NCBI GenBank assembly: GCA_021200995.1
Contig: JAJQFS010000003.1
Location: forward strand, 1-32,314
DNA: 32,314 nucleotides
Source: Lachnospiraceae bacterium
Lineage (GTDB): Bacteria; Bacillota; Clostridia; Lachnospirales; Lachnospiraceae
Reading direction: 5' to 3'
Shown here: positions 7,585 through 16,597 of the stretch, piece after piece
Position numbering within the stretch: the first letter of the stretch is position 1
How the letters are laid out: each line of letters starts with the position of its first letter
Position numbers and translations under genes: made by a program
The notes under the pieces: generated by a model
Told to the model about the DNA's origin: nothing
Databases searched by the model: none
The model's input: only the letters and a program-made list of their open reading frames with translations

Positions 7585-8886
7585 ATGGTTGATTTTGCAG
7601 AATTGATGTCCAATCAGGTTTTCAACGAGGACACTCAGGGGTTTGAAGCGCGTGGGCCTGAGCGTATAGGACCCCGTGGCCCGAAGGGCAAAAGCATAAA
7701 GACCGGAGCCGAGGTACAGCCCAATGGGGATGTCTTATTCCGGCTCTATGCTCCGGAGGCGACAAGTGTGAAACTTGATTTTAGCGGAACGCACATCCGC
7801 ACACAGAAGGGCATAGTGCTGGAGATGGAGAAAAAGGAGGACGGTACCTTTGAGTATCTCCTTCCTTACAGTCCCAATGATGTGGGACCCAGGGACTTCT
7901 GTTTTATAGTGGACGGGGCAAAGGTACTATCGCCGTATTTGCCTATGTATTGGCGGACGGGCCGCCCGAATAATTATATAGAAATACCGGATCCCGGATT
8001 TACGCTTCATCATATTGAAAAGGTACCCCAGGGCTCTGTTGTGTTTCGCACCTACTGGTCCGAGGTGTATGGGCGTTTTATGCGCTGCGTGGTGTATCTG
8101 CCGGCGGAGTATAATCATGAGCCGGAGGTGTCTTATCCCGTACTGTATTTAAATAATGGCGGCAGCGAAAACGAGACCACCTGGATCAATGGAAGCAAGG
8201 TTCACCACATCCTGGATAATCTGATTGCATCCGGCGAAGCGGTTCCTATGGTGGTGGTGATGACCAATACGATGGCCTTTCGCCCAGAGGACGCCGAGAA
8301 GGAGCAATTGTTCGGCTGGAGGGACATGATTTTAAAGGATACCATTCCCTTTATTGAGAGCGAATACCGGGTCAGGACTGATAAGTGGAACCGCGCGGTC
8401 GCCGGAGATTCCTTTGGCGGCGTGGCGGCAGGCTTTATCGGCTGGAGTCACCCGGAAATTTTCGGAAATCTGGGATTTTTCGCGGCGCCGATCTATTATG
8501 AAAATCTATATAAGACCTTTGAAGAAAACAAGCACATGCACTGGATGTTTAACAATGGAGATGAGGTGGGAAAACAGTATAAGCTGATTTTCCTCTCACG
8601 TGGGGAAGCAGAATATCTGACCAACTGGATTTTGCAGATGTGCGATGACTGGATGAGCCGCAACGGGATCATGAAGCAGAATTGTGTGCATGTCCGTCTG
8701 TATGGCGGCGATTTTACACATGATCACTCTACGTTCCGCAGGGGATTTGCGGACTTTGCGAAACTGTTATTTAAGGATCTTGACAGAACCTTGGGACAAC
8801 ATAAGCCAGACACACGGCCGCGCCTGGTGGAGGAATCGGCAGTAAAAATAGCCGCAAAAGAGCCAAATAAAAAAGAAATCGAATAA
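7585..8886 (+). CDS. Fes/esterase-D-like alpha/beta hydrolase, intact nucleophile
   Basis: A 433-residue protein, second of the pair, starting at ATG 7585 behind GGAAGGAAG. The N-terminal domain (about 40-135) carries G-D-V-L-F-R-L-Y-A-P-E-A, typical of early-set/CBM48-like modules. In the catalytic domain the elbow is G-D-S-F-G with Ser276, and the C-terminal histidine is His379 in F-T-H-D-H-S-T-F-R. The catalytic acid is not certain; D or E residues near S-R-G-E-A-E are candidates. A charged 40-residue tail rich in K, E and R follows the hydrolase fold. The expected reaction is ester hydrolysis in the cytoplasm; the substrate is not known. It shares overall layout with the preceding gene, so the pair arose by tandem duplication and one copy then lost its nucleophile. 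Confidence 0.85.
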   Translation: MVDFAELMSNQVFNEDTQGFEARGPERIGPRGPKGKSIKTGAEVQPNGDVLFRLYAPEATSVKLDFSGTHIRTQKGIVLEMEKKEDGTFEYLLPYSPNDVGPRDFCFIVDGAKVLSPYLPMYWRTGRPNNYIEIPDPGFTLHHIEKVPQGSVVFRTYWSEVYGRFMRCVVYLPAEYNHEPEVSYPVLYLNNGGSENETTWINGSKVHHILDNLIASGEAVPMVVVMTNTMAFRPEDAEKEQLFGWRDMILKDTIPFIESEYRVRTDKWNRAVAGDSFGGVAAGFIGWSHPEIFGNLGFFAAPIYYENLYKTFEENKHMHWMFNNGDEVGKQYKLIFLSRGEAEYLTNWILQMCDDWMSRNGIMKQNCVHVRLYGGDFTHDHSTFRRGFADFAKLLFKDLDRTLGQHKPDTRPRLVEESAVKIAAKEPNKKEIE

Positions 8887-8892
8887 AAAATG

Positions 8893-8925
8893 AGGAAACA
8901 GCCTGTATGAACCGGGCTGTTTCCT
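8893..8925 (-). terminator. Terminator for the LysR gene (usable on both strands)
   Basis: An 11-bp stem, AGGAAACAGCC with GGCTGTTTCCT. Read on the minus strand it is followed by a T-run (complement of 8885-8890). It ends the LysR transcript and probably also stops the converging esterase transcript. Confidence 0.8.
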
Positions 8926-8932
8926 GCATATG

Positions 8933-9814
8933 TTATTGATCGTCTTTCAGGCTTTTGCAGAAATCTATAAAATCCGAACAATTTTTTTTGAAGCAAAATT
9001 CCGGTATATAGATACAGTTTATTTCCGCACACGTACGAGGCGTTAATACCGCGGTGGTGATGTTGTCATATTTTTTCACTTCTGCGTCTCTGAATACCAA
9101 TGCTACTCCTGTGCCCAGCTGTACCAGGTTCAACAGCTGCGTCTGATTTCCCTGGAATATGATTCTCAGCTTTGTATCGTTGTCCGATGCCATCTTTGTT
9201 ACCAGGCGATATGCAATTTTAAGGTCTTCGGCGACCATAATGGTTTTGTTGCTCAGCTCCCTGATAGAAATTTCCTGACGAGAAGCCAGGGGATGACTTT
9301 TAGGCAATACAATTTTCATGGGTACAGTATAAAGCCTGATACGCTCCACTTGCTGAAGTTTGTATGGCGGACTTTCACATAGTATCAGAAAATTCAAATT
9401 ACCGGACTGCAATTCTTTCCGCAAAGAGCTTGTGTTTTCCCACGTGGTTTTAATATGAGCATCAGGGTGGGTTTCTTTGTAGATTGAGATGATTTCGGTG
9501 AATTTGGAATCGGTATAGGGCGCACAGCCGATGGTGATTGTGTTTTTGTTCATTTCCTGCAGAGAGGCGATACTTTTTATGAAGTTATTTTCAACTTCGA
9601 CTATTTCTCTGGCAGGGACAAGAAGTAAAAGACCAAAGTCTGTCAGATCTGTTTTTCGGGTTGTCCGCTTGAACAGCGGAACGCCCAGCTCTGCTTCTAA
9701 TTCCTTGATGTGTCTCGACAAAGTTGGTTGAGATATATACAAAAGTTCTGAGGCAGTTTTATAATTTCCTGTTTCCGCCAGAGCCAGAAACTCACGTAAA
9801 TTTTCTGTTCTCAA
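8933..9814 (-). CDS. LysR-family transcriptional regulator
   Basis: A winged-helix regulator of 293 residues plus stop. The chosen start is TTG at 9814-9812, because AGGAG sits at the ideal 8-base distance; the longer frame from TTG 9856 has no ribosome site and would put the HTH too far in. The N-terminal HTH reads L-A-E-T-G-N-Y-K-T-A-S-E-L-L and Y-I-S-Q-P-T-L-S-R-H-I-K-E-L-E, typical of LysR. The rest is a periplasmic-binding-like effector domain (about 90-290) with G-T-G-V-A-L-V. It lies divergently from the ABC transporter operon with a shared 300-bp AT-rich region, so it is the likely regulator of the transporter and of itself. Its effector is unknown. It is not closely similar to the two duplicated LysR proteins further right. 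Confidence 0.92.
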   Translation of the reverse strand: MRTENLREFLALAETGNYKTASELLYISQPTLSRHIKELEAELGVPLFKRTTRKTDLTDFGLLLLVPAREIVEVENNFIKSIASLQEMNKNTITIGCAPYTDSKFTEIISIYKETHPDAHIKTTWENTSSLRKELQSGNLNFLILCESPPYKLQQVERIRLYTVPMKIVLPKSHPLASRQEISIRELSNKTIMVAEDLKIAYRLVTKMASDNDTKLRIIFQGNQTQLLNLVQLGTGVALVFRDAEVKKYDNITTAVLTPRTCAEINCIYIPEFCFKKNCSDFIDFCKSLKDDQ

Positions 9815-9868
9815 CGTTAAATCTCCTTTTATGTTATGATACATATGGCACTGCAAATGTTTTATTAT

Positions 9869-9897
9869 TTTATAAGCTAATTTTGTATATTTTGCAA
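9869..9897 (-). promoter_or_regulatory. Candidate promoter of the LysR gene
   Basis: On the minus strand, TTGCAA (9897-9892), a 17-bp spacer and TATAAA (9874-9869). The -35 box overlaps the dyad at 9886-9901, an arrangement that fits autoregulation. Confidence 0.5.
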
Positions 9898-9901
9898 TAT
9901 A
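9886..9901. promoter_or_regulatory. Dyad in the LysR/transporter intergenic region, possible LysR operator
   Basis: TATATT-TTGC-AATATA: six-base arms around a four-base core, overlapping the regulator's own -35 box. The even-length core does not give a textbook T-N11-A, so the assignment is tentative. The rest of 9902-10031 is very AT-rich, with repeated ATTAAT and TTTACAAAAATTAC motifs and no open frame. Confidence 0.35.
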
Positions 9902-10031
9902 AAAAGTGAAATAATTTACAAAAATTACAATAATTTAATTTACTCATACAAATATGAATTAATAAATTTCATTAATTTAAAGCAGTCTGCCAATTATTTC
10001 TTCGACAAAATGCCCGACAAAAATATTGAAT

Positions 10032-10060
10032 TTGACTCTTTTGAAAGATTAAGTGATAAT
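10032..10060 (+). promoter_or_regulatory. Promoter of the ABC transporter operon
   Basis: TTGACT (10032-10037), a 17-bp spacer and GATAAT (10055-10060), each one base from consensus. It lies 56 bp before the ATG of the binding-protein gene. Confidence 0.7.
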
Positions 10061-10116
10061 AAAAATAAAACAATATACCGGTACTGTTCAAATTTTGAAA
10101 GGAGAAGGAAATTCTT

Positions 10117-11874
10117 ATGAAAAAGAAACAAATTGTTGCCATTTTGTGTTCGCTTTCGCTTGCTGTATCAATGATGGCCTGCAGCAGTAGCAGTTCAACG
10201 GAATCCGGCGAATCGAGCAGCTCCGAAAGTACACAGACGGCTTCAGAAGATGGGGACACCTCTTCGGAAGCGGATGCCGGGGAAGATGCTTCCGCTGCCG
10301 TGGCGGCATCGGTCGGTGCCGTCAACATCTATGATCTGATGGACCCGGCAAATATTGATACAAGCCGCAAGTCTACCTATAACTCAGATGAGACGCTGCC
10401 TGAGCTGACTGTTTATACAAAGGCTGAGATCACAACATGGGCGCCGTGGCAGCCGGGTCAGGGACGCAACGGCCTGATTGAACTTATCTATGAGCCTCTT
10501 TTCTATACGCAGTATACGGAGGATGGTTTTAATCTGGAGCCTTGTCTGGCGAAAGACTGGTATGATGAAGATGAGACACATATGGTAGTTGAGATTTATG
10601 ACTATATCCACGACTCCGACGGAAACAATATCACCGCGGAGGATGTGGTCGCGGCTTATGAAATTCTGATTGAAAGCGGTAACTACACAGATTTTGATTA
10701 TTTTGAGAGCGTTGAAGCCATTGATGATTATACGGTTCGGTTTACATGGACAAAGGAAATTGATTCGATTACGGCTTTGGGTTCCATGATGGGGACTTTA
10801 ATTTATTCACAGCAAGCGTACGCGGATCATGATTTCACGACAGATCCTGTCGGAACTGGAACCTATGAGCCGACGGAACTGGTGACAGGCACAAAATATG
10901 TGGTAGAGCCGACGGATTACTGGCAGACAGATGAATCGGTTCGAACCGATGAATCCATTCAGAATGTAGATGTGTTCACGACTGAAGTTATCAACGACAA
11001 CAGTGTAGCCTACATTGCTTTTGAGGAAGGAAGCATCTATCAGATATCTCCAAGCACAGTGCAGCTGACTGATTTCCTGGAAGGCGGCAAATATTACGGT
11101 GAGTATACTTTGAGTTATCAGTACAGCACCGGCGTTTATGGACTTGGATTTAACCTGTCCGGGGAGTCCACGGTGTCTGATGATCTGAATCTGCGCCTGG
11201 CGATCGCTTACGCGATTGACGGAGAAGGTATCGTGGAGGCGATCGGCTCTACTGACCATGCTGCCGTTCACGCGGAGGCCAGCTCTTCCATAATTGGCTA
11301 TCAGGATGTCTGGGACAGCATGGAGAACTATTACAGTGTGTATGATGTAGACCTGGCTAAAGAATACCTGGCAGAGTCAAATTATAACGGGGAAACGCTT
11401 CATATTATTATGAGATCGGGACGTGAAGCCAATGACACCGCGGTGCAGATCATTCAGCAGGAACTGAATGAGATCGGGGTCACGGTACAGATAGACGCGT
11501 ATGAGGACGCGATTGTGAACAGCTATCTGTATGATGCAACGTGCTGGGATATGTATTTTTATATTGCGAACGGGGATCCGATTTCACAGCTGTGGAGCAG
11601 GCTGGAGGATCTTGACAACTTTAGCCACGGGTATACAGCTACCGGCGTGAATGACCCTGTCCTGCAGGAAATGATTGACAATGTGCAGACGGTCGACGGC
11701 TTTACCGATGAAAATATCCAGGAGATTCAACAGTATTTTACCGACAACTGCATGCTTTACTCAATCTGGTCAAATGTAAGCTGGAATGTGTATCAGCCGA
11801 ATATTGCAAGAATCTGCACTCTGAACGGACATGACAGAATTTTCTATACAGCGTCAGACTATTATCTGGATTAA
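10117..11874 (+). CDS. ABC transporter substrate-binding lipoprotein, family 5 (Dpp/Opp type)
   Basis: A 585-residue extracellular receptor. Residues 1-22 form a lipoprotein signal peptide ending in the lipobox M-M-A-C with Cys22. It is followed by a long Ser/Glu/Asp-rich linker (about 23-65) that tethers the domain to the membrane. The mature domain has the family-5 pattern: I-Y-E-P-L-F near 138, L-A-K-D-W, I-T-A-E-D-V-V-A-A-Y-E, V-G-T-G-T-Y-E-P and L-R-L-A-I-A-Y-A-I-D. The family binds di/oligopeptides, nickel, sugars or other small amphipathic molecules, so the substrate is open; the esterase surroundings suggest an ester conjugate, but that is inference. AAGGAGAAGG precedes the ATG. It is the first gene of a five-gene operon, separated from the permeases by a hairpin. 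Confidence 0.93.
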   Translation: MKKKQIVAILCSLSLAVSMMACSSSSSTESGESSSSESTQTASEDGDTSSEADAGEDASAAVAASVGAVNIYDLMDPANIDTSRKSTYNSDETLPELTVYTKAEITTWAPWQPGQGRNGLIELIYEPLFYTQYTEDGFNLEPCLAKDWYDEDETHMVVEIYDYIHDSDGNNITAEDVVAAYEILIESGNYTDFDYFESVEAIDDYTVRFTWTKEIDSITALGSMMGTLIYSQQAYADHDFTTDPVGTGTYEPTELVTGTKYVVEPTDYWQTDESVRTDESIQNVDVFTTEVINDNSVAYIAFEEGSIYQISPSTVQLTDFLEGGKYYGEYTLSYQYSTGVYGLGFNLSGESTVSDDLNLRLAIAYAIDGEGIVEAIGSTDHAAVHAEASSSIIGYQDVWDSMENYYSVYDVDLAKEYLAESNYNGETLHIIMRSGREANDTAVQIIQQELNEIGVTVQIDAYEDAIVNSYLYDATCWDMYFYIANGDPISQLWSRLEDLDNFSHGYTATGVNDPVLQEMIDNVQTVDGFTDENIQEIQQYFTDNCMLYSIWSNVSWNVYQPNIARICTLNGHDRIFYTASDYYLD

Positions 11875-11919
11875 CCTGATTATGCCGTTTTGTTTCATCT
11901 GGAAATAAAAATGGAAGGA

Positions 11920-11978
11920 GACCCAAAACAAAGGCAGTCGTATCATATTACCCCGCGGCTCTTTGTTTTGGGTCTTTT
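11920..11978 (+). terminator. Intra-operon hairpin with T-run
   Basis: A 14-bp perfect stem (GACCCAAAACAAAG with its complement), a 27-base loop and TTTT, between the binding-protein gene and the first permease. This position is common in importer operons, where partial termination leaves more receptor than permease mRNA. Confidence 0.75.
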
Positions 11979-12040
11979 GATAAATGATCCGGTTTTATGA
12001 AGGTCTGAACTGTTTATCATCAAAGGAGAGTATTAATGTA

Positions 12041-12985
12041 ATGCGGAAATATGTCGTTAACCGTCTGCTGTGGACAATTGTTGTTCTGTTGGGCGTCGCG
12101 TTTATTATCTTTACGATACTTTATTTCACACCAGGGGATCCCACCGAGATGCTGCTTGGCGCGAATGCGACACCGGTGGAGCTGGCCGCCAAAAGGGCCG
12201 CTCTTGGTATAGATAAACCGTATATCGTCCAGCTCTATAATTTCTACGTAGACACGTTTATAAAATTTGACCTTGGAACATCATGGACATATGAAACACC
12301 GGTGATTGATGCCCTCATAGAAAGGCTGCCTCGCACGGTTCTTATGAATCTGGCATCAATGCTGATTACCATTGCTGTAGGTCTTCCTCTGGGTATATCC
12401 GCGGCAAGACATCAGGGAAAATGGCAGGATTATGGTGTCATAGGCGGCAGCATGGTTTTGATCTCACTGCCCAGCTTCTGGGTAGCGCTGGAAGCGATTG
12501 TTCTGTTTTCCGTTATGCTTGGATGGCTGCCGTCCCATGGTATCGGAGGGATAAAATATTATATACTGCCGGTGCTGACAAGTGCGCTTCCAGGCATAGC
12601 CGGCAATGCCCGTCAGATGCGTTCCGCTATGCTGGAGGTGATTCGCGCGGATTTCGTCACGACTGCCAGAGCAAAGGGGCAGGAGGAAGGTGTGATTGTC
12701 AGGAAACATATTCTTCCCAACGCTATGATGCCGGTCATTACCATGATAGGCGGGCGTTTTGGTCATATTGTTTCCGGCTCCTCCATAACGGAGAGAATCT
12801 TCTCCATTCCCGGCGTAGGACTTTATCTGCTTAATGGCATCAGTTATCGGGATTATCCGATTATCCGTGGATGCACATTGTTTTTCGCACTTTTTAATGC
12901 AATTTGCGTTCTGCTTACGGATTTGGTTTACGCCTGGGTTGATCCTCGTATTAAGGCTCAATATAAGAGCGGCAGACGGAGATAG
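12041..12985 (+). CDS. ABC transporter permease, DppB/OppB type
   Basis: A 314-residue inner-membrane permease. ATG 12041 is chosen for the AAAGGAGAG at 12022-12030; the frame is open from 11984, but that region overlaps the end of the hairpin. The first membrane helix is R-L-L-W-T-I-V-V-L-L-G-V-A-F-I. Next comes the family motif F-T-P-G-D-P and a periplasmic loop with L-G-I-D-K-P. The EAA coupling loop D-F-V-T-T-A-R-A-K-G...H-I-L-P-N-A binds the ATPase, and about six helices are visible. An ATGTAATG arrangement puts a spurious ATG-stop right before the start. It pairs with the DppC-type permease that follows after 12 bp. Confidence 0.93.
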   Translation: MRKYVVNRLLWTIVVLLGVAFIIFTILYFTPGDPTEMLLGANATPVELAAKRAALGIDKPYIVQLYNFYVDTFIKFDLGTSWTYETPVIDALIERLPRTVLMNLASMLITIAVGLPLGISAARHQGKWQDYGVIGGSMVLISLPSFWVALEAIVLFSVMLGWLPSHGIGGIKYYILPVLTSALPGIAGNARQMRSAMLEVIRADFVTTARAKGQEEGVIVRKHILPNAMMPVITMIGGRFGHIVSGSSITERIFSIPGVGLYLLNGISYRDYPIIRGCTLFFALFNAICVLLTDLVYAWVDPRIKAQYKSGRRR

Positions 12986-12997
12986 GAGGGAGCCGAA

Positions 12998-13870
12998 ATG
13001 AAGAAAGAAACAAAGAATACAGTCAAGAGAAAAGGACAGGTTCTGGAGACCTTCAAGCGTATCTTCAGAACGCCAACATCCAAGCTCGGAGGGGTTATTT
13101 TTGGAATTATTATTTTTATTGCAATTTTTGCTCCCTGGATTGCACCGTATACCGCGTATGAGATGGATCTGAAAAGCATTTATCTTTCCCCGTGCAAAGA
13201 GCACTGGCTTGGCACCGACTACATGGGCAGGGATGTTCTTTCACGTCTGATGTATGGAGCGAAATATTCGCTGACTCTTGGTCTCATCACGGCGTTCGCA
13301 GGAAACTGCCTTGGAGTGATTTTGGGCAGCATTGCCGGTTATTTTGGCGGCATGACCGAAACGCTCGTCATGAGATTTTGCGATATCTGGAGCGCGATAC
13401 CAGGAATGCTTCTGACTATCATTATTTCCGCGGCGCTGGGCCCGGGATATTTTAATACAGTGATCGCCATGAGCATCGGAGGTGTACCGCAGGGAGCCAG
13501 AATGACGCGTGGCCAGATACTTGTGGAGCGCAATAAAGAGTATCTGGAAGCGGCAGAATCCATGAATACACCAAAGGCATCAATCATGTTCAAGCATCTT
13601 CTGCCAAATGTGATATCTCCGACAATCATCAGCATGACGATGGGAATAGGCGGTAATATCACGCAGGCTGCCGGTCTTTCTTATCTGGGACTCGGCGTTC
13701 AGCCGCCCACACCCGAATGGGGCGCGATGCTGTCGGATGGAACATCGAATTTTACAACGTATCCGTATCTGCTGCTGTTTCCCGGTCTTGTAATCGGGAT
13801 TACGGTTTTGGCCATTAACCTGATCGGCGACGGTGTCAGAGACGCCTTAGATCCGAAACTTAGAAACTGA
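12998..13870 (+). CDS. ABC transporter permease, DppC/OppC type
   Basis: A 290-residue inner-membrane permease with a cytoplasmic N-terminal tail of about 30 residues, then the helix G-V-I-F-G-I-I-I-F-I-A-I-F-A-P. Typical OppC features follow: H-W-L-G-T-D-Y-M-G-R-D-V-L-S-R (about 68-82), the EAA loop E-Y-L-E-A-A-E-S-M-N...H-L-L-P-N-V, and the end motif P-E-W-G-A-M-L-S-D-G. Family members form a heterodimer with the DppB-type protein. The ribosome site is GGAGGGAG. The ATPase gene follows after 12 bp. Confidence 0.93.
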   Translation: MKKETKNTVKRKGQVLETFKRIFRTPTSKLGGVIFGIIIFIAIFAPWIAPYTAYEMDLKSIYLSPCKEHWLGTDYMGRDVLSRLMYGAKYSLTLGLITAFAGNCLGVILGSIAGYFGGMTETLVMRFCDIWSAIPGMLLTIIISAALGPGYFNTVIAMSIGGVPQGARMTRGQILVERNKEYLEAAESMNTPKASIMFKHLLPNVISPTIISMTMGIGGNITQAAGLSYLGLGVQPPTPEWGAMLSDGTSNFTTYPYLLLFPGLVIGITVLAINLIGDGVRDALDPKLRN

Positions 13871-13882
13871 GGGAGATGAAAT

Positions 13883-14875
13883 ATGAAGGAAAATAATAAA
13901 TCAGACACATTTCTCTCCGTGAGAGATATTGTTGTGGAATACAGTTCCGGCAAAGATCGGATACAGGCGGTCAATGGGGTCTCGTTTGACCTTAACAGAG
14001 GGGAGACGATTGGCCTTGTAGGAGAAACCGGGGCAGGGAAAACTACAATCGCGAAGACGATACTCGGCATTTTGCCGAATCCGCCCGCCAAATTTATCAG
14101 CGGCTCTGTCTGGCTGGACGGTGTAAATCTGACAGAGTTGTCGGAGGATGAAATGAGAAAATACCGCGGGGGTGAAATCGCGATGATTTTCCAGGATCCG
14201 ATGACAGCACTGAACCCACTAATGACAGTAGGAGATCAGATCATCGAATCACTTCAGCTTCACGACGACAAACTGCACTATAAAGACGCTGAGGAAAAGG
14301 CCAGGCAGCTTCTGGAGATGGTGGGAATTCCGGGTGAAAGATACTGTGAATATCCGCATCAGTTCTCCGGCGGCATGAAACAGCGCGTAGTCATTGCGAT
14401 GGCATTGGCCTGCGGCCCGGCTTTATTGCTGGCGGATGAGCCAACAACGGCGCTGGACGTCACGATTCAGGCACAGGTACTTGACCTGATCAGGGATCTC
14501 CGGGGAAAATTAAATACCTCCATGGTTCTGATTACACATGATCTGGGGGTCGTTGCGCAGACATGCGAGAACGTTGCGGTTATATATGCCGGCGAGATAG
14601 TGGAACGCGGATCCAGGCGGGATATCTTTAAAAATCCGAAACATCCTTACACGATAGGACTTTTTAATTCTTTGCCTAACATGGTTGAGAATAACGCAAG
14701 ACTGACCCCGATAGAGGGGCTACCGCCCGATCCGGCTGACCTTCCGCGGGGATGTAAGTTCCATCCCAGGTGTAAATATGCCGAGGAAGTTTGCAGAACA
14801 GGCGAAGTCCCTGACTTTGAAGTAAGTCCCGGTCATTACTGTCGCTGCCACCTGGTGAAGGAGGGGAAACTATGA
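13883..14875 (+). CDS. ABC transporter ATP-binding protein, DppD/OppD type
   Basis: A 330-residue cytoplasmic ATPase that powers the importer. Walker A is G-E-T-G-A-G-K-T (47-54), the Q-loop is I-F-Q-D-P-M, the signature is F-S-G-G-M-K-Q (161-167), Walker B is L-L-L-A-D-E-P (181-187) and the switch His is in I-T-H-D. The C-terminal extension holds the cysteine cluster G-C-K-F-H-P-R-C-K-Y-A...C...C, the conserved oligopeptide-ATPase C-terminal region that can carry an Fe-S cluster in some members. Its stop overlaps the next start (ATGA). Confidence 0.94.
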   Translation: MKENNKSDTFLSVRDIVVEYSSGKDRIQAVNGVSFDLNRGETIGLVGETGAGKTTIAKTILGILPNPPAKFISGSVWLDGVNLTELSEDEMRKYRGGEIAMIFQDPMTALNPLMTVGDQIIESLQLHDDKLHYKDAEEKARQLLEMVGIPGERYCEYPHQFSGGMKQRVVIAMALACGPALLLADEPTTALDVTIQAQVLDLIRDLRGKLNTSMVLITHDLGVVAQTCENVAVIYAGEIVERGSRRDIFKNPKHPYTIGLFNSLPNMVENNARLTPIEGLPPDPADLPRGCKFHPRCKYAEEVCRTGEVPDFEVSPGHYCRCHLVKEGKL

Positions 14876-15843
14876 GTGATTCAAACGTGCTGATTGAAGT
14901 CAGAGACCTGAAAAAATATTTTGACGTGCCATCCGGAAAAAATCACGCGGTGGACGGAGTGTCCTTTACTATTAATCACGGAGAAACCCTTGGAGTGGCA
15001 GGGGAATCAGGCTGCGGAAAGAGTACCCTGGGTCGTACTATTATTCGCCTTCAGGAGGCTACCGACGGTCAGGTACTCCTGAATGGGGAAGATATCACGC
15101 ATGTCAGGGGAAAGAAGCTTTATAAAGCCCGTGAAAAAATGCAGATTGTATTTCAGGATCCCTATTCGTCGCTGAATCCCCGCATGGATATTAATTCTAC
15201 AATTGTGGAACCGCTGAAACGATCGGGCAGATTTAAAGGAAAGGGAGAACTGGCGGATGAAATAGAGAGGCTCATGAATCTGGTGGGTATTGACGAGCGC
15301 CTGCGCTATTCCTATCCTCATGAACTGGATGGAGGACGTCGTCAGCGTGTCGGAATCGCCAGGGCGCTTGCGTTAAATCCGGAATTTATCGTCTGTGATG
15401 AGCCGGTGTCCGCTCTGGATGTGTCAATTCAGGCACAGGTGCTGAATCTGCTGATGGATCTCCAGGATCAGTTGGGCCTTGCGTATATGTTTGTGACGCA
15501 CGATCTGTCGGTTGTAAGGCATATTTCGGATCACATTCTTGTTATGTATCTGGGCCAGGCCGTAGAAAAAAGTGAGACGGAGGAGCTTTTTAAGAATACG
15601 CTTCATCCATATACAAAGGCGCTTTTGTCCGCTATTCCATCCACAGATATTGATCATCCGATGCAGCGTATCCAGCTGAAAGGAGAAATTACATCCCCTG
15701 TGAACCCGAAGAAGGGATGCCGCTTCGCGGCCCGCTGCCCCTACGCCTGTGAGCAATGTGAGGAACCTCAGACGCTTGAGGAGATCCTGCCGAATCATTT
15801 TGTCGCCTGCTGCAGATGCGGGGAGATCAATGGCATTACCTGA
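14872..15843 (+). CDS. ABC transporter ATP-binding protein, DppF/OppF type
   Basis: A 323-residue second ATPase. Walker A is G-E-S-G-C-G-K-S (44-51), the Q-loop is V-F-Q-D-P-Y-S-S-L-N-P and Walker B is F-I-V-C-D-E-P (172-178). The signature is E-L-D-G-G-R-R-Q-R rather than L-S-G-G-Q-R-Q-R: the serine that contacts the ATP gamma-phosphate of the partner subunit is Asp153. One of the two composite ATP sites may therefore be weak, as is known for asymmetric ABC dimers. The C-terminal cysteines G-C-R-F-A-A-R-C-P-Y-A-C are present. The ATGA overlap couples it to the DppD-type gene. It ends the operon, and the next gene converges after 12 bp with no obvious terminator. Confidence 0.93.
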   Translation: MSDSNVLIEVRDLKKYFDVPSGKNHAVDGVSFTINHGETLGVAGESGCGKSTLGRTIIRLQEATDGQVLLNGEDITHVRGKKLYKAREKMQIVFQDPYSSLNPRMDINSTIVEPLKRSGRFKGKGELADEIERLMNLVGIDERLRYSYPHELDGGRRQRVGIARALALNPEFIVCDEPVSALDVSIQAQVLNLLMDLQDQLGLAYMFVTHDLSVVRHISDHILVMYLGQAVEKSETEELFKNTLHPYTKALLSAIPSTDIDHPMQRIQLKGEITSPVNPKKGCRFAARCPYACEQCEEPQTLEEILPNHFVACCRCGEINGIT

Positions 15844-15855
15844 TGGGAAAGAACG

Positions 15856-16524
15856 TTACTGAATTTCGAAACCATAGTCGGGCACCTTGTTTTCGTTTAT
15901 AACTGTGTCATATTCGATATTTCGTTCTGTAAAGAACAGTAAAATCTGAATCGCGGCACAGAGGACAAACTTAACAAGCGATGCCAGGCTTTCCTTCGCG
16001 GAAGAACGATTTATAAGCATATAGACGAGTGTGGCAATGGCGGCCAGAAGGCAGAAGACCGTGCCGATCGGTAAGGATTTTATAAGAGCAAGCGAACCTG
16101 ACCTGTATTGGCGTATTTCCATTTTGGGCCTGCATATGATGTATGACAGGATTGCCATTGCCAGATAAAACAAAACGGGGATAAAAAGAGCTACGGGCAA
16201 AGCGGTATACCAGACAAAATTACTGCTTACAGAGGCAGCACTGGCAGTGATAAAAAGGAAAGCCAGTATCAGCCACATAAGTGGATAGAATATTTTCAGA
16301 AATATATATTTTGAGCGTCCGACAGCTGCTCTATAGTAGAGACCGGTGTATATCCGCTCAATTTTGGTTTTGCCGTTTGGCTTCATGATATAGTATTCTG
16401 AATATCCTTCAAAATATTTGTGGTAACCACGGCTATGCCACCAGTTGCGGTTGAGAACTTCTTCTTCACGCTGGCGTTTTGTACGTTTATCTACCCATTT
16501 TTTGAACTGCTCGTTTAAACCCAT
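15856..16524 (-). CDS. Uncharacterised four-helix membrane protein
   Basis: A 222-residue protein. The start ATG at 16524-16522 is preceded by GAAAGGCGA; the frame is open further upstream to 16641, but without a ribosome site and across the promoter. Residues 1-85 are soluble and basic, with an N-terminal K/R/E stretch and aromatic-rich W-W-H-S-R-G-Y-H-K-Y-F-E-G-Y-S-E-Y-Y. Four hydrophobic segments follow, beginning near F-Y-P-L-M-W, W-Y-T-A-L-P-V, L-P-I-G-T-V-F and L-V-K-F-V-L-C. There are no catalytic motifs and I do not recognise the family. It is expressed alone, converging on the transporter operon and divergent from the tannase-like gene. A role in the pathway is not implied by the sequence. 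Confidence 0.7.
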   Translation of the reverse strand: MGLNEQFKKWVDKRTKRQREEEVLNRNWWHSRGYHKYFEGYSEYYIMKPNGKTKIERIYTGLYYRAAVGRSKYIFLKIFYPLMWLILAFLFITASAASVSSNFVWYTALPVALFIPVLFYLAMAILSYIICRPKMEIRQYRSGSLALIKSLPIGTVFCLLAAIATLVYMLINRSSAKESLASLVKFVLCAAIQILLFFTERNIEYDTVINENKVPDYGFEIQ

Positions 16525-16597
16525 TGTATATTCGCCTTTCGAATGTTTTAAAGCTGAACTGCCTGGCGCCGGAGCCTGTGGATGCACATTTTGACAA

